Made by a program: the position numbers and the translations under genes. This document shows, one piece after another, positions 1 to 6,146 of a DNA stretch of 13,351 nucleotides. The notes beneath the pieces were generated by a model. That model saw only the letters and a list, made by a program, of their open reading frames with translations, searched no databases and was not told the origin of the DNA. The stretch is from CAZYXO01 sp964651315 (GTDB lineage Bacteria > Bacillota_I > Bacilli_A > RF39 > UBA660). The first letter of the stretch is position 1, and each line of letters starts with the position of its first letter. The stretch lies in NCBI GenBank assembly GCA_964651315.1, contig CAZYXO010000028.1, forward strand, positions 1 to 13,351, in the 5' to 3' direction.

Positions 1-82
1 TGCATCCAAAAGATTTAGCAATTAGTATTATTTGCTCTATATTAGGATATATTCTGAATTTATAAGTATAGTTTTCCATCAT
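1..82 (-). CDS. tnpB: TnpB (IS200/IS605 OrfB) transposon nuclease, N-terminal fragment cut by window edge
   Basis: Only the first 27 codons are inside the window. The peptide begins MMENYTYKFRIYPN, followed by an E-Q pair and a closing FGC. This is the N-terminal helix-turn-helix signature of the OrfB/TnpB family (usual form: KFRLYP, then EQ, then FGC). TnpB is an RNA-guided DNA endonuclease carried by IS200/IS605 elements. Its guide RNA normally comes from the 3' end of the gene, which is outside the window, as are the catalytic residues. Two adjacent ATGs (at 82 and 79) are possible starts; an AAGGGGG ribosome site (88-94) serves either. The gene has its own promoter at 110-138, so it looks like an independent unit rather than part of the neighbouring operon. 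Whether it is intact cannot be judged here. Confidence 0.8.
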   Translation of the reverse strand, partial: MMENYTYKFRIYPNIEQIILIAKSFGC

Positions 83-109
83 TAATTCCCCCTTACAACA
101 ACTATAAAA

Positions 110-138
110 ATTATAACAACAAATAGTTATAATTGCAA
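110..138 (-). promoter_or_regulatory. Sigma-A promoter of tnpB
   Basis: On the minus strand TTGCAA (133-138) is separated by exactly 17 bp from TATAAT (110-115). The -10 is preceded by TGT, giving an extended -10 (TGnTATAAT). It lies about 15 nt upstream of the AAGGGGG ribosome site of tnpB. Confidence 0.7.
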
Positions 139-202
139 TAATTAATTTTACTTTTTGATAACTTTTGAAAGTTTTTAAAGTATGTACAAAAGGAAAAATT
201 TA

Positions 203-224
203 ACTCATGTATAAATACACGAGT
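203..224 (-). terminator. Hairpin with T-rich tail downstream of spoIVFB-like gene
   Basis: On the minus strand ACTCGTGTAT and ATACATGAGT form a 10-bp stem (one G-T wobble) with a 2-nt loop, then TTAAATTTTT. The wobble pairs only on this strand, which favours an RNA made from the minus strand. It is a plausible terminator for the operon ending at 276. It could also be the subterminal hairpin of the IS200/IS605 element that carries tnpB; the two readings are hard to separate here. Confidence 0.5.
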
Positions 225-244
225 ATGCAATTTTTGCTTTTATC

Positions 245-272
245 AAGTTTTTGCATATTCCAGCAAAAACTT
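245..272 (-). repeat. Perfect 10-bp inverted repeat just after spoIVFB-like stop codon
   Basis: AAGTTTTTGC (245-254) and GCAAAAACTT (263-272) are exact inverted copies around an 8-nt loop, beginning 4 nt after the stop codon at 276. On the minus strand it is not followed by a T-tract, so it is a weak terminator by itself. It may act with the next hairpin at 203-224, or protect the mRNA 3' end, or belong to the end of the adjacent transposon. Confidence 0.5.
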
Positions 273-275
273 TTA

Positions 276-1037
276 TTAAATATTATTTTTATATCTATTC
301 TTAATAAATACTTTTTCATGATAATAATTATTATTCTTTTTAAAAAAATGTAATGTTTCTTTTTTTAAAATATCTAAATCAACATAACTATCATGTTCTA
401 TTTTCTTATATGGTAGTGTATATAAATGTCTTTCTAATAAAAATTTATTATGATTATATTCATAATTTCTAAATAATTCTATTGTTTTATAAATAAATAA
501 ACCAATTAATAAATAATTATTTAAAGAATAATGATAGTTAAAAATAAAATAAATTATAATAAATAAAATAGATATATATAAATTAATAAAATAACTTACT
601 TTATAACTAAATATTTTTTCTAATAATAACGTAATAATTTTATTACCATCAAGTGGTACTATTGGTAATAAATTAAATATCATTATTACAGTATTATATT
701 TTATAAAGTAATAATAAGTATTTACACTTATATAATTTCTAACTAATATTACAATTAATAGTAATATTAGTTGAAATAAAACACCACCAATACTTATTAA
801 TAAATCTTTATTTATACTACTATTTATTAAAGATTTATATTTTGTTATACCACCAAAAGGGTATATTTCGACATCAAGTATTTGATAATTAAATATTTTT
901 AATAATGTAATGTGTCCTAGTTCATGAATAAATACAATTCCAAATATTATTAAAGAATTTTTAATAAAGCCACAAAAAAAAGCAATTAGTAAAATAATAT
1001 AGGTGAAATAATTAATTTTTGGTAATAAACTCTTCAT
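276..1037 (-). CDS. spoIVFB: SpoIVFB-like site-2 (M50) intramembrane metalloprotease
   Basis: A 253-aa, strongly hydrophobic protein with several membrane segments. The zinc-protease motif HELGH is at residues 38-42 (ligands H38 and H42, catalytic E39). The third ligand motif, NLLPIVPLDG, is at 122-131 with D130. PFGG at 60-63 and the short length (about 35 residues less than B. subtilis SpoIVFB) fit the SpoIVFB branch of site-2 proteases rather than RseP types, because no PDZ domain is present. SpoIVFB cleaves pro-sigma-K in the mother cell of sporulating Bacillus. The start overlaps the end of the SpoIVFA-like gene by 26 nt, so translation is probably coupled; no strong ribosome site lies close to the ATG. 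The gene pair and upstream mreCD/radC match the Bacillus order, which supports the name. The substrate is unknown from this window. Confidence 0.85.
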   Translation of the reverse strand: MKSLLPKINYFTYIILLIAFFCGFIKNSLIIFGIVFIHELGHITLLKIFNYQILDVEIYPFGGITKYKSLINSSINKDLLISIGGVLFQLILLLIVILVRNYISVNTYYYFIKYNTVIMIFNLLPIVPLDGNKIITLLLEKIFSYKVSYFINLYISILFIIIYFIFNYHYSLNNYLLIGLFIYKTIELFRNYEYNHNKFLLERHLYTLPYKKIEHDSYVDLDILKKETLHFFKKNNNYYHEKVFIKNRYKNNI

Positions 1038-1650
1038 ATTTCAAATAATTTCCATCCTTGTTAAATGCTAAATACAATAAATCATTAGAAACTGCAACAA
1101 TATCTCCTTTTTTAACATAATCATATAAACTTACACCTATATTAGTTACATTTCCATACCAATAATCAACACCATTTATACCTTGAATAATAACTGTTTT
1201 ACCATAATCTTCTTTATCACCAATGAATACAACAATACCACTTTCTAAAATATCTATTGGTGTTTCATTTTCCACAGTAAAAGATACTCCATTTACATAA
1301 TCACTATATTCACTATTTAAATAACTAGCACTAAAAACAAGTTTAGTTTCATCATCAATAACTTTATTAGGTAAAATATTACCAAAATATTTTTTATACA
1401 TTTTATTTATTTTGGTAAAAGATAAATTATCTGTTAAAACAATTTCTTTATAAGCATTTAAATTATTAGTACTAGTATTTGTGTATATTACACTACCTAA
1501 CACAAATATAGCACTGATTAATACTCTTGTAATTAAATGAACAAGATACTTTTTAGATTTCTTTAAATCAACTTTATCTAAATTTGTTTGAAAGATATTT
1601 TTCTTTTTATTTTTAATACGATTTAATTCTTCTTCATAAGATTCATTCAT
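1012..1650 (-). CDS. spoIVFA: SpoIVFA-like membrane protein with degenerate LytM/M23 domain
   Basis: A 212-aa protein with a lysine-rich cytosolic head (about 1-35), one membrane segment (about 37-58), a linker, and a C-terminal LytM/M23-like fold from about residue 130. The conserved glycine and strand pattern is present (GIVVFIGDKEDYGKTVIIQ), but the metal-binding histidines are gone: the usual YxHL site reads YWYGN and the usual HLHFE site reads LYLAF. It is therefore expected to be inactive as an endopeptidase, like SpoIVFA, which inhibits and tethers SpoIVFB until SpoIVB signals. Position directly before the M50 protease gene, with a 26-nt overlap, supports this. The ribosome site AGGTGA lies 4 nt from the ATG. 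Alternative: a generic M23-family pseudo-peptidase. Confidence 0.75.
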   Translation of the reverse strand: MNESYEEELNRIKNKKKNIFQTNLDKVDLKKSKKYLVHLITRVLISAIFVLGSVIYTNTSTNNLNAYKEIVLTDNLSFTKINKMYKKYFGNILPNKVIDDETKLVFSASYLNSEYSDYVNGVSFTVENETPIDILESGIVVFIGDKEDYGKTVIIQGINGVDYWYGNVTNIGVSLYDYVKKGDIVAVSNDLLYLAFNKDGNYLKYEEFITKN

Positions 1651-1677
1651 ATTTTCACCTACTTAAATATATTAAAA

Positions 1678-2070
1678 TTATAACTTTTTATGCTTTTTAT
1701 ATAATAATAAATATAAAAGTAAATTAAATGGATAATTAATTAAAATAAACATAATATTAAAATTATTATTAAGAATACTTATAACAGATAAATAAAGAAA
1801 ATAATTTATTGTCATAATAATTAAATATGTAATAATATTAGCATTAAATTTTTTACGTAAATATATATTAAACATAAATAATAAAAATATTATAATTGTA
1901 TTAAATAAATATGTATTAATAATTAATAATTCAAATAATAAACAAGTAAATAATAAATATTTATATTCATCTTTTTTTAAATTAATTAACGATAATAGTA
2001 TTAAATATGTATTAAAATTAGTGTAATTATAAAATAGTATATCAAGAAATAAATATAATAAACTAATCAT
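1678..2070 (-). CDS. mreD: MreD-like rod-shape membrane protein
   Basis: A 130-aa, almost entirely hydrophobic protein made of about four or five membrane segments and ending KKHKKL. MreD is the small integral-membrane member of the MreBCD elongasome that guides cell-wall synthesis. The sequence is too low in complexity for residue motifs to prove identity. The call rests mainly on its place right after mreC (8-nt overlap) and before the spoIVF pair, and on the membrane topology. It is shorter than B. subtilis MreD (about 170 aa), in keeping with the compact proteins of this operon. Runs of Asn, Ile, Leu and Tyr reflect the AT-rich base composition. Confidence 0.65.
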   Translation of the reverse strand: MISLLYLFLDILFYNYTNFNTYLILLSLINLKKDEYKYLLFTCLLFELLIINTYLFNTIIIFLLFMFNIYLRKKFNANIITYLIIMTINYFLYLSVISILNNNFNIMFILINYPFNLLLYLLLYKKHKKL

Positions 2071-2707
2071 TATTACCTACGATTAAAACATATTTAATAT
2101 TTTTTAAATCATTTCTACTTATTATTAATTTATTTTCTAAACCTAGTTTATCTTCTTTTATATCATTTACTTTACCAATATAAATATTTGGTAAATATTT
2201 AGATAAATCAGATGTATATATTTCTTTATTAGTATAATCATTATCATCAAGAATATTTGTTACAACTAATTCATTATCGATATATTTTAATATTCCATAA
2301 GTATTATCTACTTTAACTGAAATAGAAAAATTAGGACTTGTAACAAGAGTTACAATACTATCATTTTCATTTACTTCTTTTATAATACCAATTAAACCAT
2401 ATTCGTTTAATACTAAACTATCTTTTTTAATATTATCTTTTTTACCTTTTAAAATAGTTATTTCATTATAAAAATTATAAACATTACGTATTAATACTTT
2501 AGAATAAGTATAACTATAATTATTTAATTTAAAACCTAAAATACTCTCCATATTCTTTATTTCTTCATTATAATAGTTATCAATTATATTGGTTGTTTTA
2601 ACTTCTAAATTATTATCTAATTTTATTATTAAACCATATATTGTATCTTTAATAAGTAATGTAATTAATAGTAATAATAAAACAAAAAAAGTAATTATTC
2701 TATTCAT
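2063..2707 (-). CDS. mreC: MreC cell-shape protein
   Basis: A 214-aa protein with one N-terminal membrane anchor (about residues 4-22), a short helical linker, and an extracytoplasmic beta domain. The MreC pattern is visible: GLIGIIKEVNENDSIVTLVT (conserved G-L-x-G-x-V then S-x-V-x-L-x-T), then YGILKY, then an IYTSDLSKYLPNIYIGKV segment that replaces the usual VVTSG-x-G-x-FP-x-G-I-x-IG-x-V. MreC joins MreB, MreD and PBP2 in the elongasome. The start codon overlaps the radC stop by 4 nt (ATGA). It is about 75 residues shorter than the B. subtilis protein, mostly in the coiled coil. No mreB precedes it here, unlike in Bacillus. Confidence 0.85.
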   Translation of the reverse strand: MNRIITFFVLLLLLITLLIKDTIYGLIIKLDNNLEVKTTNIIDNYYNEEIKNMESILGFKLNNYSYTYSKVLIRNVYNFYNEITILKGKKDNIKKDSLVLNEYGLIGIIKEVNENDSIVTLVTSPNFSISVKVDNTYGILKYIDNELVVTNILDDNDYTNKEIYTSDLSKYLPNIYIGKVNDIKEDKLGLENKLIISRNDLKNIKYVLIVGNND

Positions 2708-3381
2708 AATAATTTCTCACTATAAAAACTAAAATAGGTATCTTTACCAATAATAATATGATCATTTAATGGTATTTTCATTAAGTCACCTATTTTTTTA
2801 ATATCACTAGTAAATATTTTATCTTGTAAAGATGGTATAACATCTCCACTTGGATGATTATGAACTAATATTATACTAGATGCACTATTTTTAATAGCTT
2901 CTCTAAATATATCTCTTTGATGAACTGTACTTTGATTAAGTGTTCCAATAAATACTGTTTTTATGGAAATTATTTTCTTTTTATTATCAAGTAGGATTAA
3001 TAATAATTTTTCTTGCATTTCTTTTTCTAAATCATACTTTAACATTTCAAAGATAATATCTGGATTATCTATTTTTAAATTAATATCTTTTTTCTTTTTA
3101 GTAATAGTTCTTCTCCCAAGTTCAATACCTGCAAGTAAAGTTATGGCTTTTATTTCTCCTATTCCTTTAATACTTTTTAGTTTAGCTAAAGATAAGTTAT
3201 TATAATTCCATATTCCATTTAACATATTACTTACTTTAATCGCTAGTTCTTTAGTTGAAAATTCTTTTGTTCCAGTTTTTAATAAAATAGCAATTAAATC
3301 TTCATCAGTTAAGTTTTTAACGCCAATGTTTTTTAATTTTTCATAAGGACGTTCATCAATTGGCAATTCTTTTATTTTCAT
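2704..3381 (-). CDS. radC: RadC-family JAMM/MPN+ protein
   Basis: A 225-aa protein of normal RadC length. The N-terminal part holds the family opening (LPIDERPYEKL) and a helix-hairpin-helix at about 67-80 (LKSIKGIGEIKAI). The C-terminal JAMM domain carries HNHPSGDVIPSLQD, giving metal ligands H174 and H176 and D187, with S184. The family is named for DNA repair, but its biochemical role is unsettled; relatives are also linked to competence and mobile elements. The start overlaps the upstream SPOR-protein stop by 4 nt and its own stop overlaps mreC by 4 nt. This matches the Bacillus radC-mre neighbourhood. Confidence 0.93.
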   Translation of the reverse strand: MKIKELPIDERPYEKLKNIGVKNLTDEDLIAILLKTGTKEFSTKELAIKVSNMLNGIWNYNNLSLAKLKSIKGIGEIKAITLLAGIELGRRTITKKKKDINLKIDNPDIIFEMLKYDLEKEMQEKLLLILLDNKKKIISIKTVFIGTLNQSTVHQRDIFREAIKNSASSIILVHNHPSGDVIPSLQDKIFTSDIKKIGDLMKIPLNDHIIIGKDTYFSFYSEKLL

Positions 3382-3812
3382 GATAATTCACCATAACTAT
3401 TTAAGATACTTTTATTAATTGAAGTAATTAAATCAGGATTATTAAGTAAAAATTCTTCATATTTAACTAATTTATTGTAAAAATTATTATTTACACTTAT
3501 TTTTTTTACATAAGCATTTATTTTATTATCTTGACAATATTTTTTATAAATAGAAGTTAATTCTTCATTATTAAATAATGCTATAACAACTCGATAATTA
3601 TCATTATCATTAATTGTTATACTACTTGGATATTCTTTACTTATAGTACTTGCATCTTCAATATTAGAACTAATGCCTACTTGAAATGCATTTATTTCTC
3701 GTTTATTATTCATAATTGTATTAACACTTGTAGATATATTATCATAAAAATAATAAGCAATAAATAAACCCATTACTAAAGAAATAGCACAAAATAAAAC
3801 TATTTTTTTCAA
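3378..3812 (-). CDS. Membrane-anchored SPOR-like protein, candidate SpoIIB equivalent
   Basis: A 144-aa protein with one N-terminal membrane anchor (about 3-22) and a compact domain at about 40-108. That domain reads like a SPOR repeat: AFQVGISSN near its start, an A/S helix, then YRVVIALFNN, a helix, and AYVKKISV at the end. SPOR domains bind peptidoglycan stripped of stem peptides and bring proteins to septa. In Bacillus, SpoIIB (a SPOR protein of the engulfment septum) is encoded just upstream of maf-radC-mre. The same position here is the main reason for suggesting a SpoIIB-like role. The start is TTG, chosen because a GGTGAT ribosome site (3818-3823) sits 5 nt upstream and the frame begins with a typical MKKI-type anchor. 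Confidence 0.6.
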   Translation of the reverse strand: MKKIVLFCAISLVMGLFIAYYFYDNISTSVNTIMNNKREINAFQVGISSNIEDASTISKEYPSSITINDNDNYRVVIALFNNEELTSIYKKYCQDNKINAYVKKISVNNNFYNKLVKYEEFLLNNPDLITSINKSILNSYGELS

Positions 3813-3817
3813 AATAA

Positions 3818-3823
3818 ATCACC
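3818..3823 (-). promoter_or_regulatory. Ribosome binding site that fixes a TTG start
   Basis: GGTGAT on the minus strand lies 5 nt before the TTG of the SPOR-like gene. The same GGTGA core serves the SpoIVFA-like gene and the 122-aa gene. Confidence 0.6.
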
Positions 3824-3835
3824 AAAATAAAAATA

Positions 3836-3850
3836 GCACATAATTTGTGC
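3836..3850 (-). terminator. Weak hairpin between the 122-aa gene and the SPOR-like gene
   Basis: Minus strand GCACA-AATTA-TGTGC is followed by TATTTTTATTTT. The stem is only 5 bp, so this would at most be a partial terminator that lowers read-through from the 122-aa gene into the spoIIB/radC/mre genes. Confidence 0.3.
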
Positions 3851-3869
3851 ATATTTTGTCGAATTTTGT

Positions 3870-4238
3870 CTATCTATTTAAATTTTCTTCATTAAAGTTC
3901 TTTTCAACATAATTTTTTATTGTTTCATTACCATATAAAATTATAGCAATGTCATTTAATTCAATCATTAATTGCATTAAATCATAACTATTTTTAACAA
4001 CTTCATATACTTCTCGATCAGAATTATTCATCTCATACATGTTATTAGTAATTAATAAATTTGTAATTCTAGCCATTTCTATTGGTGGCACACGAAATAA
4101 TCTATTTAGTAAATACTTTTTTTCTTTTGGAATTAATTCTTCTACTTTTCCATAAATATCATTTATTCTTTTAAGAATTTTACTTTCATTCTTTTTTATT
4201 AGTTTGTGGATTTCTAACATTTTGCTACCTGACAACAT
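3870..4238 (-). CDS. Hypothetical 122-aa soluble helical protein
   Basis: I do not recognise this protein. It has no signal peptide or membrane segment and is predicted mostly helical and charged. Visible landmarks are a basic helix near the start (HKLIKKNESKILKR), RLFRVPPIEMARI in the middle, and a C-terminal acidic tail. It is the first gene of the minus-strand unit leading to the SPOR-like, radC, mre and spoIVF genes. The start could be either of two ATGs: the outer one (4238) follows GGTGAT by 5 nt, the inner one (4220) follows AGGT by about 7 nt. The outer one is used here. The dense codon use and the position right after a promoter-like region (4268-4296) support that it is expressed. 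Confidence 0.6.
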   Translation of the reverse strand: MLSGSKMLEIHKLIKKNESKILKRINDIYGKVEELIPKEKKYLLNRLFRVPPIEMARITNLLITNNMYEMNNSDREVYEVVKNSYDLMQLMIELNDIAIILYGNETIKNYVEKNFNEENLNR

Positions 4239-4267
4239 ATTACATCACCAATTATATAATATCATAT

Positions 4268-4296
4268 ATTTTACATTCTGTATACAGTAATTGAAA
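4268..4296 (-). promoter_or_regulatory. Candidate promoter of the 122-aa/SPOR/radC/mre/spoIVF operon, with a palindrome in its spacer
   Basis: On the minus strand TTTCAA (4291-4296) and TAAAAT (4268-4273) are 17 bp apart. The -35 is poor, so an activator or another sigma factor may be involved. The 10-bp perfect palindrome CTGTATACAG (4278-4287) fills the spacer, where a bound regulator would block polymerase. Confidence 0.35.
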
Positions 4297-4318
4297 TTAG
4301 TACAGGATAAAATTATAG

Positions 4319-4380
4319 AGTTAATTAAAATAGTAAACGCTCGAAATAAAGAAAAGAGAGTGTTTACATTTTAATTAACT
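4319..4380 (-). repeat. Dispersed 63-bp palindromic repeat, left copy
   Basis: An imperfect palindrome with arms of about 24 nt (each ending AGTTAATT outward) around an asymmetric 15-nt loop. Its reverse complement matches the copy at 11536-11598 along its whole length except for one missing A. The outer arms pair for two further bases on each side (4317-4382). The sequence beyond the 63-bp core is not shared with the right-hand copies, so the core is the unit that spreads. It abuts the start-less reading frame at 4375-4803. Confidence 0.85.
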
Positions 4381-4803
4381 CTTAATATACATTTTGATAC
4401 ACTTAATGAAGAAAATAATATAACTACTGATAAAAGTAATTTAGTTTATTTATACAATAAAAAGAAAGATTTAAATAATTATATTTATAATTTTATTGTT
4501 AATTATGCAATTAATAAATATAACAACCCTAGTGATAAAACTAAACTACAAATTGAAGATTTATTACACGAGATTATTATAAGCAAGAACTTGGGTTGTG
4601 ATAATAAATCAAGTAAAACAAAGAGGAAAAGCTTATTAAAAAGTTATTACAAAAAAAGAAATAATAATTTTTTATTTCTAGGTAAATATGAAGCTGAACA
4701 GGCATTTTTCAATCTTAAATATGAAATGGATAAATCTGCTGAAGAATTTTATAAGATGTTTGAAAAAGAAAATGAATATTCTAATGATAATTATGAATTA
4801 TAA
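4375..4803 (+). pseudogene. 5'-truncated plus-strand reading frame, unknown family
   Basis: The frame stays open for 142 codons from inside the palindromic repeat to the TAA at 4801-4803. That length is unlikely by chance in such AT-rich DNA, and the codons look biased as in real genes. No ATG or ribosome site is found near the beginning; the first usable start is a TTG at 4591 giving a 70-aa tail. I read it as a gene whose 5' end was lost, probably when the repeat at 4319-4380 inserted or recombined. The residual protein is soluble and rich in Asn, Lys and Tyr. It includes NNPSDKTKLQIEDLLHEIII and later FLFLGKYEAEQAFFNLKYEM. I do not recognise the family. A proper terminator follows the stop, which also supports a once-functional gene. 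Confidence 0.5.
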
Positions 4804-4842
4804 AAGCATACTGAGTTTTTATACCCAGTATGCTTCTTTTTT
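4804..4842. terminator. Bidirectional intrinsic terminator between convergent genes
   Basis: AAGCATACTG (4804-4813) and CAGTATGCTT (4826-4835) form a perfect 10-bp stem. Plus-strand reading gives a T-tract at 4837-4842; minus-strand reading gives TTTTATAATT after the stem. It closes the start-less plus frame and the minus-strand operon that ends with the cobJ-like gene at 4841. Confidence 0.85.
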
Positions 4843-5569
4843 AATACAATGGAGTAACTAGTTTTTTAGTTTTAATATCTACTATTTTAGTATCATTTCT
4901 GCCAATAAAAATAGTTGTTAATGAATCAATATCATCAATATTAATATCTTTTAAATTTGTAATTATTACACTTTGATTACTACATCCAATATTTTTAACT
5001 ATACCCACAAGAGTTTCAGACGTTCTGTATTTTAAAAGTATCTCTCGTGCCATTAATAAATTATTATAAGTAGAATTATGTGGACTATAAAAAACCACAC
5101 CAAAATCAGACATAGCTACAGCTTCTATTCTTTCTTTCGTTTTTTCTTTTTCATTAAAATTATCACTTAACGAGATTATTGCAAAATCTTTTGTAAGAGG
5201 TGATCCTAGTATTGAAGCACCGGATATTGCAGAAGTTATGCCAGGAATTATTTCAATATCTATGCTAGGACAAAGTTCTTCAACTAATTGTATAATAATT
5301 GAAGATATACCATAAATGCCAGTATCTCCGCTACCAACAATTGAAACAATTTTGTCTTGAATAACACTTTTAATTGCGTTTACACACCTTTCTCTTGTTG
5401 CATTATAAGAATTGCTAACTAATTTATTAACATCAAAATAATTTTTTAATAGTTGATATGACTTTTCATCACAATATATTAAATCAGAAACTTTCAAAGT
5501 TTTATCTGCCCGAATAGTTAAATCTTCGTAACTACCTGTACCAATCCCTACAACAAATAATTTTCCCAT
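4841..5569 (-). CDS. CobJ/CbiH-type (precorrin-3B C17) SAM methyltransferase, orphan
   Basis: A 242-aa protein, full length for the tetrapyrrole methylase fold. Family marks in order: VVGIGTGSYEDLT (6-18, first SAM loop), GSGDTGIYG (79-87), PGITSAISGASILGSPL (109-125), DFAIISLSD (128-136), VVFYSPHNS (158-166) and TTIFIGRNDT (218-227). These match CobJ/CbiH, which methylates C17 of precorrin-3B with ring contraction in cobalamin synthesis. No other corrin gene lies in the window, and this is the last gene of the radical SAM peptide operon, 19 nt after the HAD gene. The start follows a GGGGG ribosome site (5576-5580). It may be a stray cobalamin enzyme, or a methyltransferase recruited to peptide tailoring: the borosin peptide N-methyltransferases belong to the same superfamily. 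I am sure of the fold and unsure of the substrate. Confidence 0.85.
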   Translation of the reverse strand: MGKLFVVGIGTGSYEDLTIRADKTLKVSDLIYCDEKSYQLLKNYFDVNKLVSNSYNATRERCVNAIKSVIQDKIVSIVGSGDTGIYGISSIIIQLVEELCPSIDIEIIPGITSAISGASILGSPLTKDFAIISLSDNFNEKEKTKERIEAVAMSDFGVVFYSPHNSTYNNLLMAREILLKYRTSETLVGIVKNIGCSNQSVIITNLKDINIDDIDSLTTIFIGRNDTKIVDIKTKKLVTPLY

Positions 5570-5588
5570 ATTAATCCCCCAACATCTT

Positions 5589-6146
5589 TTAATAATTATT
5601 TTGTTCTAACCATTTGTTTACTTCTTTATATAAATCAGTATCTTTATTTACTTTAATAGTATTTATTCCTAATTTATTTGCTCCATCTACATTTTCAATA
5701 TTGTCGTCTAAAAAAAGTAATTCATTTGGTTTGATATTATATTTATTTATTATATGCTCATAAAAATCCGAATTTGGTTTTACTTTATGAATTTCTGCTG
5801 AGATTAAAACATCGTCTAAATAATCTACTCCAAAAGATTCACCAATAAAATTTCTTACAAAAGATATATGATTAGTTGCAATAATAATTTTCAAACTAGG
5901 ATTTTTATCTTTTATTTTTTTAAAAAGCTCACAATCTTTAACCTTATATATTTTATTAATCAATTCTTCAGTTGTTCTCATTAAAATTGAATCCTTATTA
6001 ATTATTTTTCTTGCCTCTATCAAATAATCTGCATCATTAATGTTACTCCCAAACATTCTTTCTAATTTGTCTTCTTCAGGTGTTAATTCAATATCTTTTT
6101 CATTTACCAAAACTCCAACTAAATCAAATGCTACAACTTTTATCAT
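5589..6146 (-). CDS. HAD-superfamily hydrolase (subfamily IA-like)
   Basis: A 185-aa protein with the four HAD motifs: FDLVGVLV (7-14, nucleophile D8), ATNH with the motif II Thr, the K of KVKPNSDFY, and FLDDNIENVDGA as motif IV. Such enzymes are usually phosphatases on small phosphorylated molecules. The residue two after the nucleophile is Val (DLV) instead of the usual acid-base Asp. This resembles the FDLGGVL/FDLGNV branch and may mean altered chemistry. The start overlaps the cysteine-protease gene by 23 nt and has a strong AGGAGG site inside that gene. Its place between the protease and the CobJ-type gene suggests a tailoring or housekeeping role in the same pathway; no substrate can be named. 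Confidence 0.85.
   Translation of the reverse strand: MIKVVAFDLVGVLVNEKDIELTPEEDKLERMFGSNINDADYLIEARKIINKDSILMRTTEELINKIYKVKDCELFKKIKDKNPSLKIIIATNHISFVRNFIGESFGVDYLDDVLISAEIHKVKPNSDFYEHIINKYNIKPNELLFLDDNIENVDGANKLGINTIKVNKDTDLYKEVNKWLEQNNY

Noticed and set aside
2963..3205. Plus-strand open frame of 80 codons within radC
   Set aside because: It lies wholly inside radC on the opposite strand, has no ribosome site, and mirrors the AT-rich codons of a well-supported gene.
4319..4380. The 63-bp palindrome as a transcription terminator
   Set aside because: It lies in intergenic space upstream of reading frames on both sides, has no T-tract, and recurs nearly unchanged at 11369 and 11536, so it behaves as a repeat element.
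4591..4803. Intact 70-aa gene starting at TTG 4591
   Set aside because: The frame is open and coding-like for another 72 codons upstream and the TTG has no ribosome site, so a truncated longer gene is more likely.
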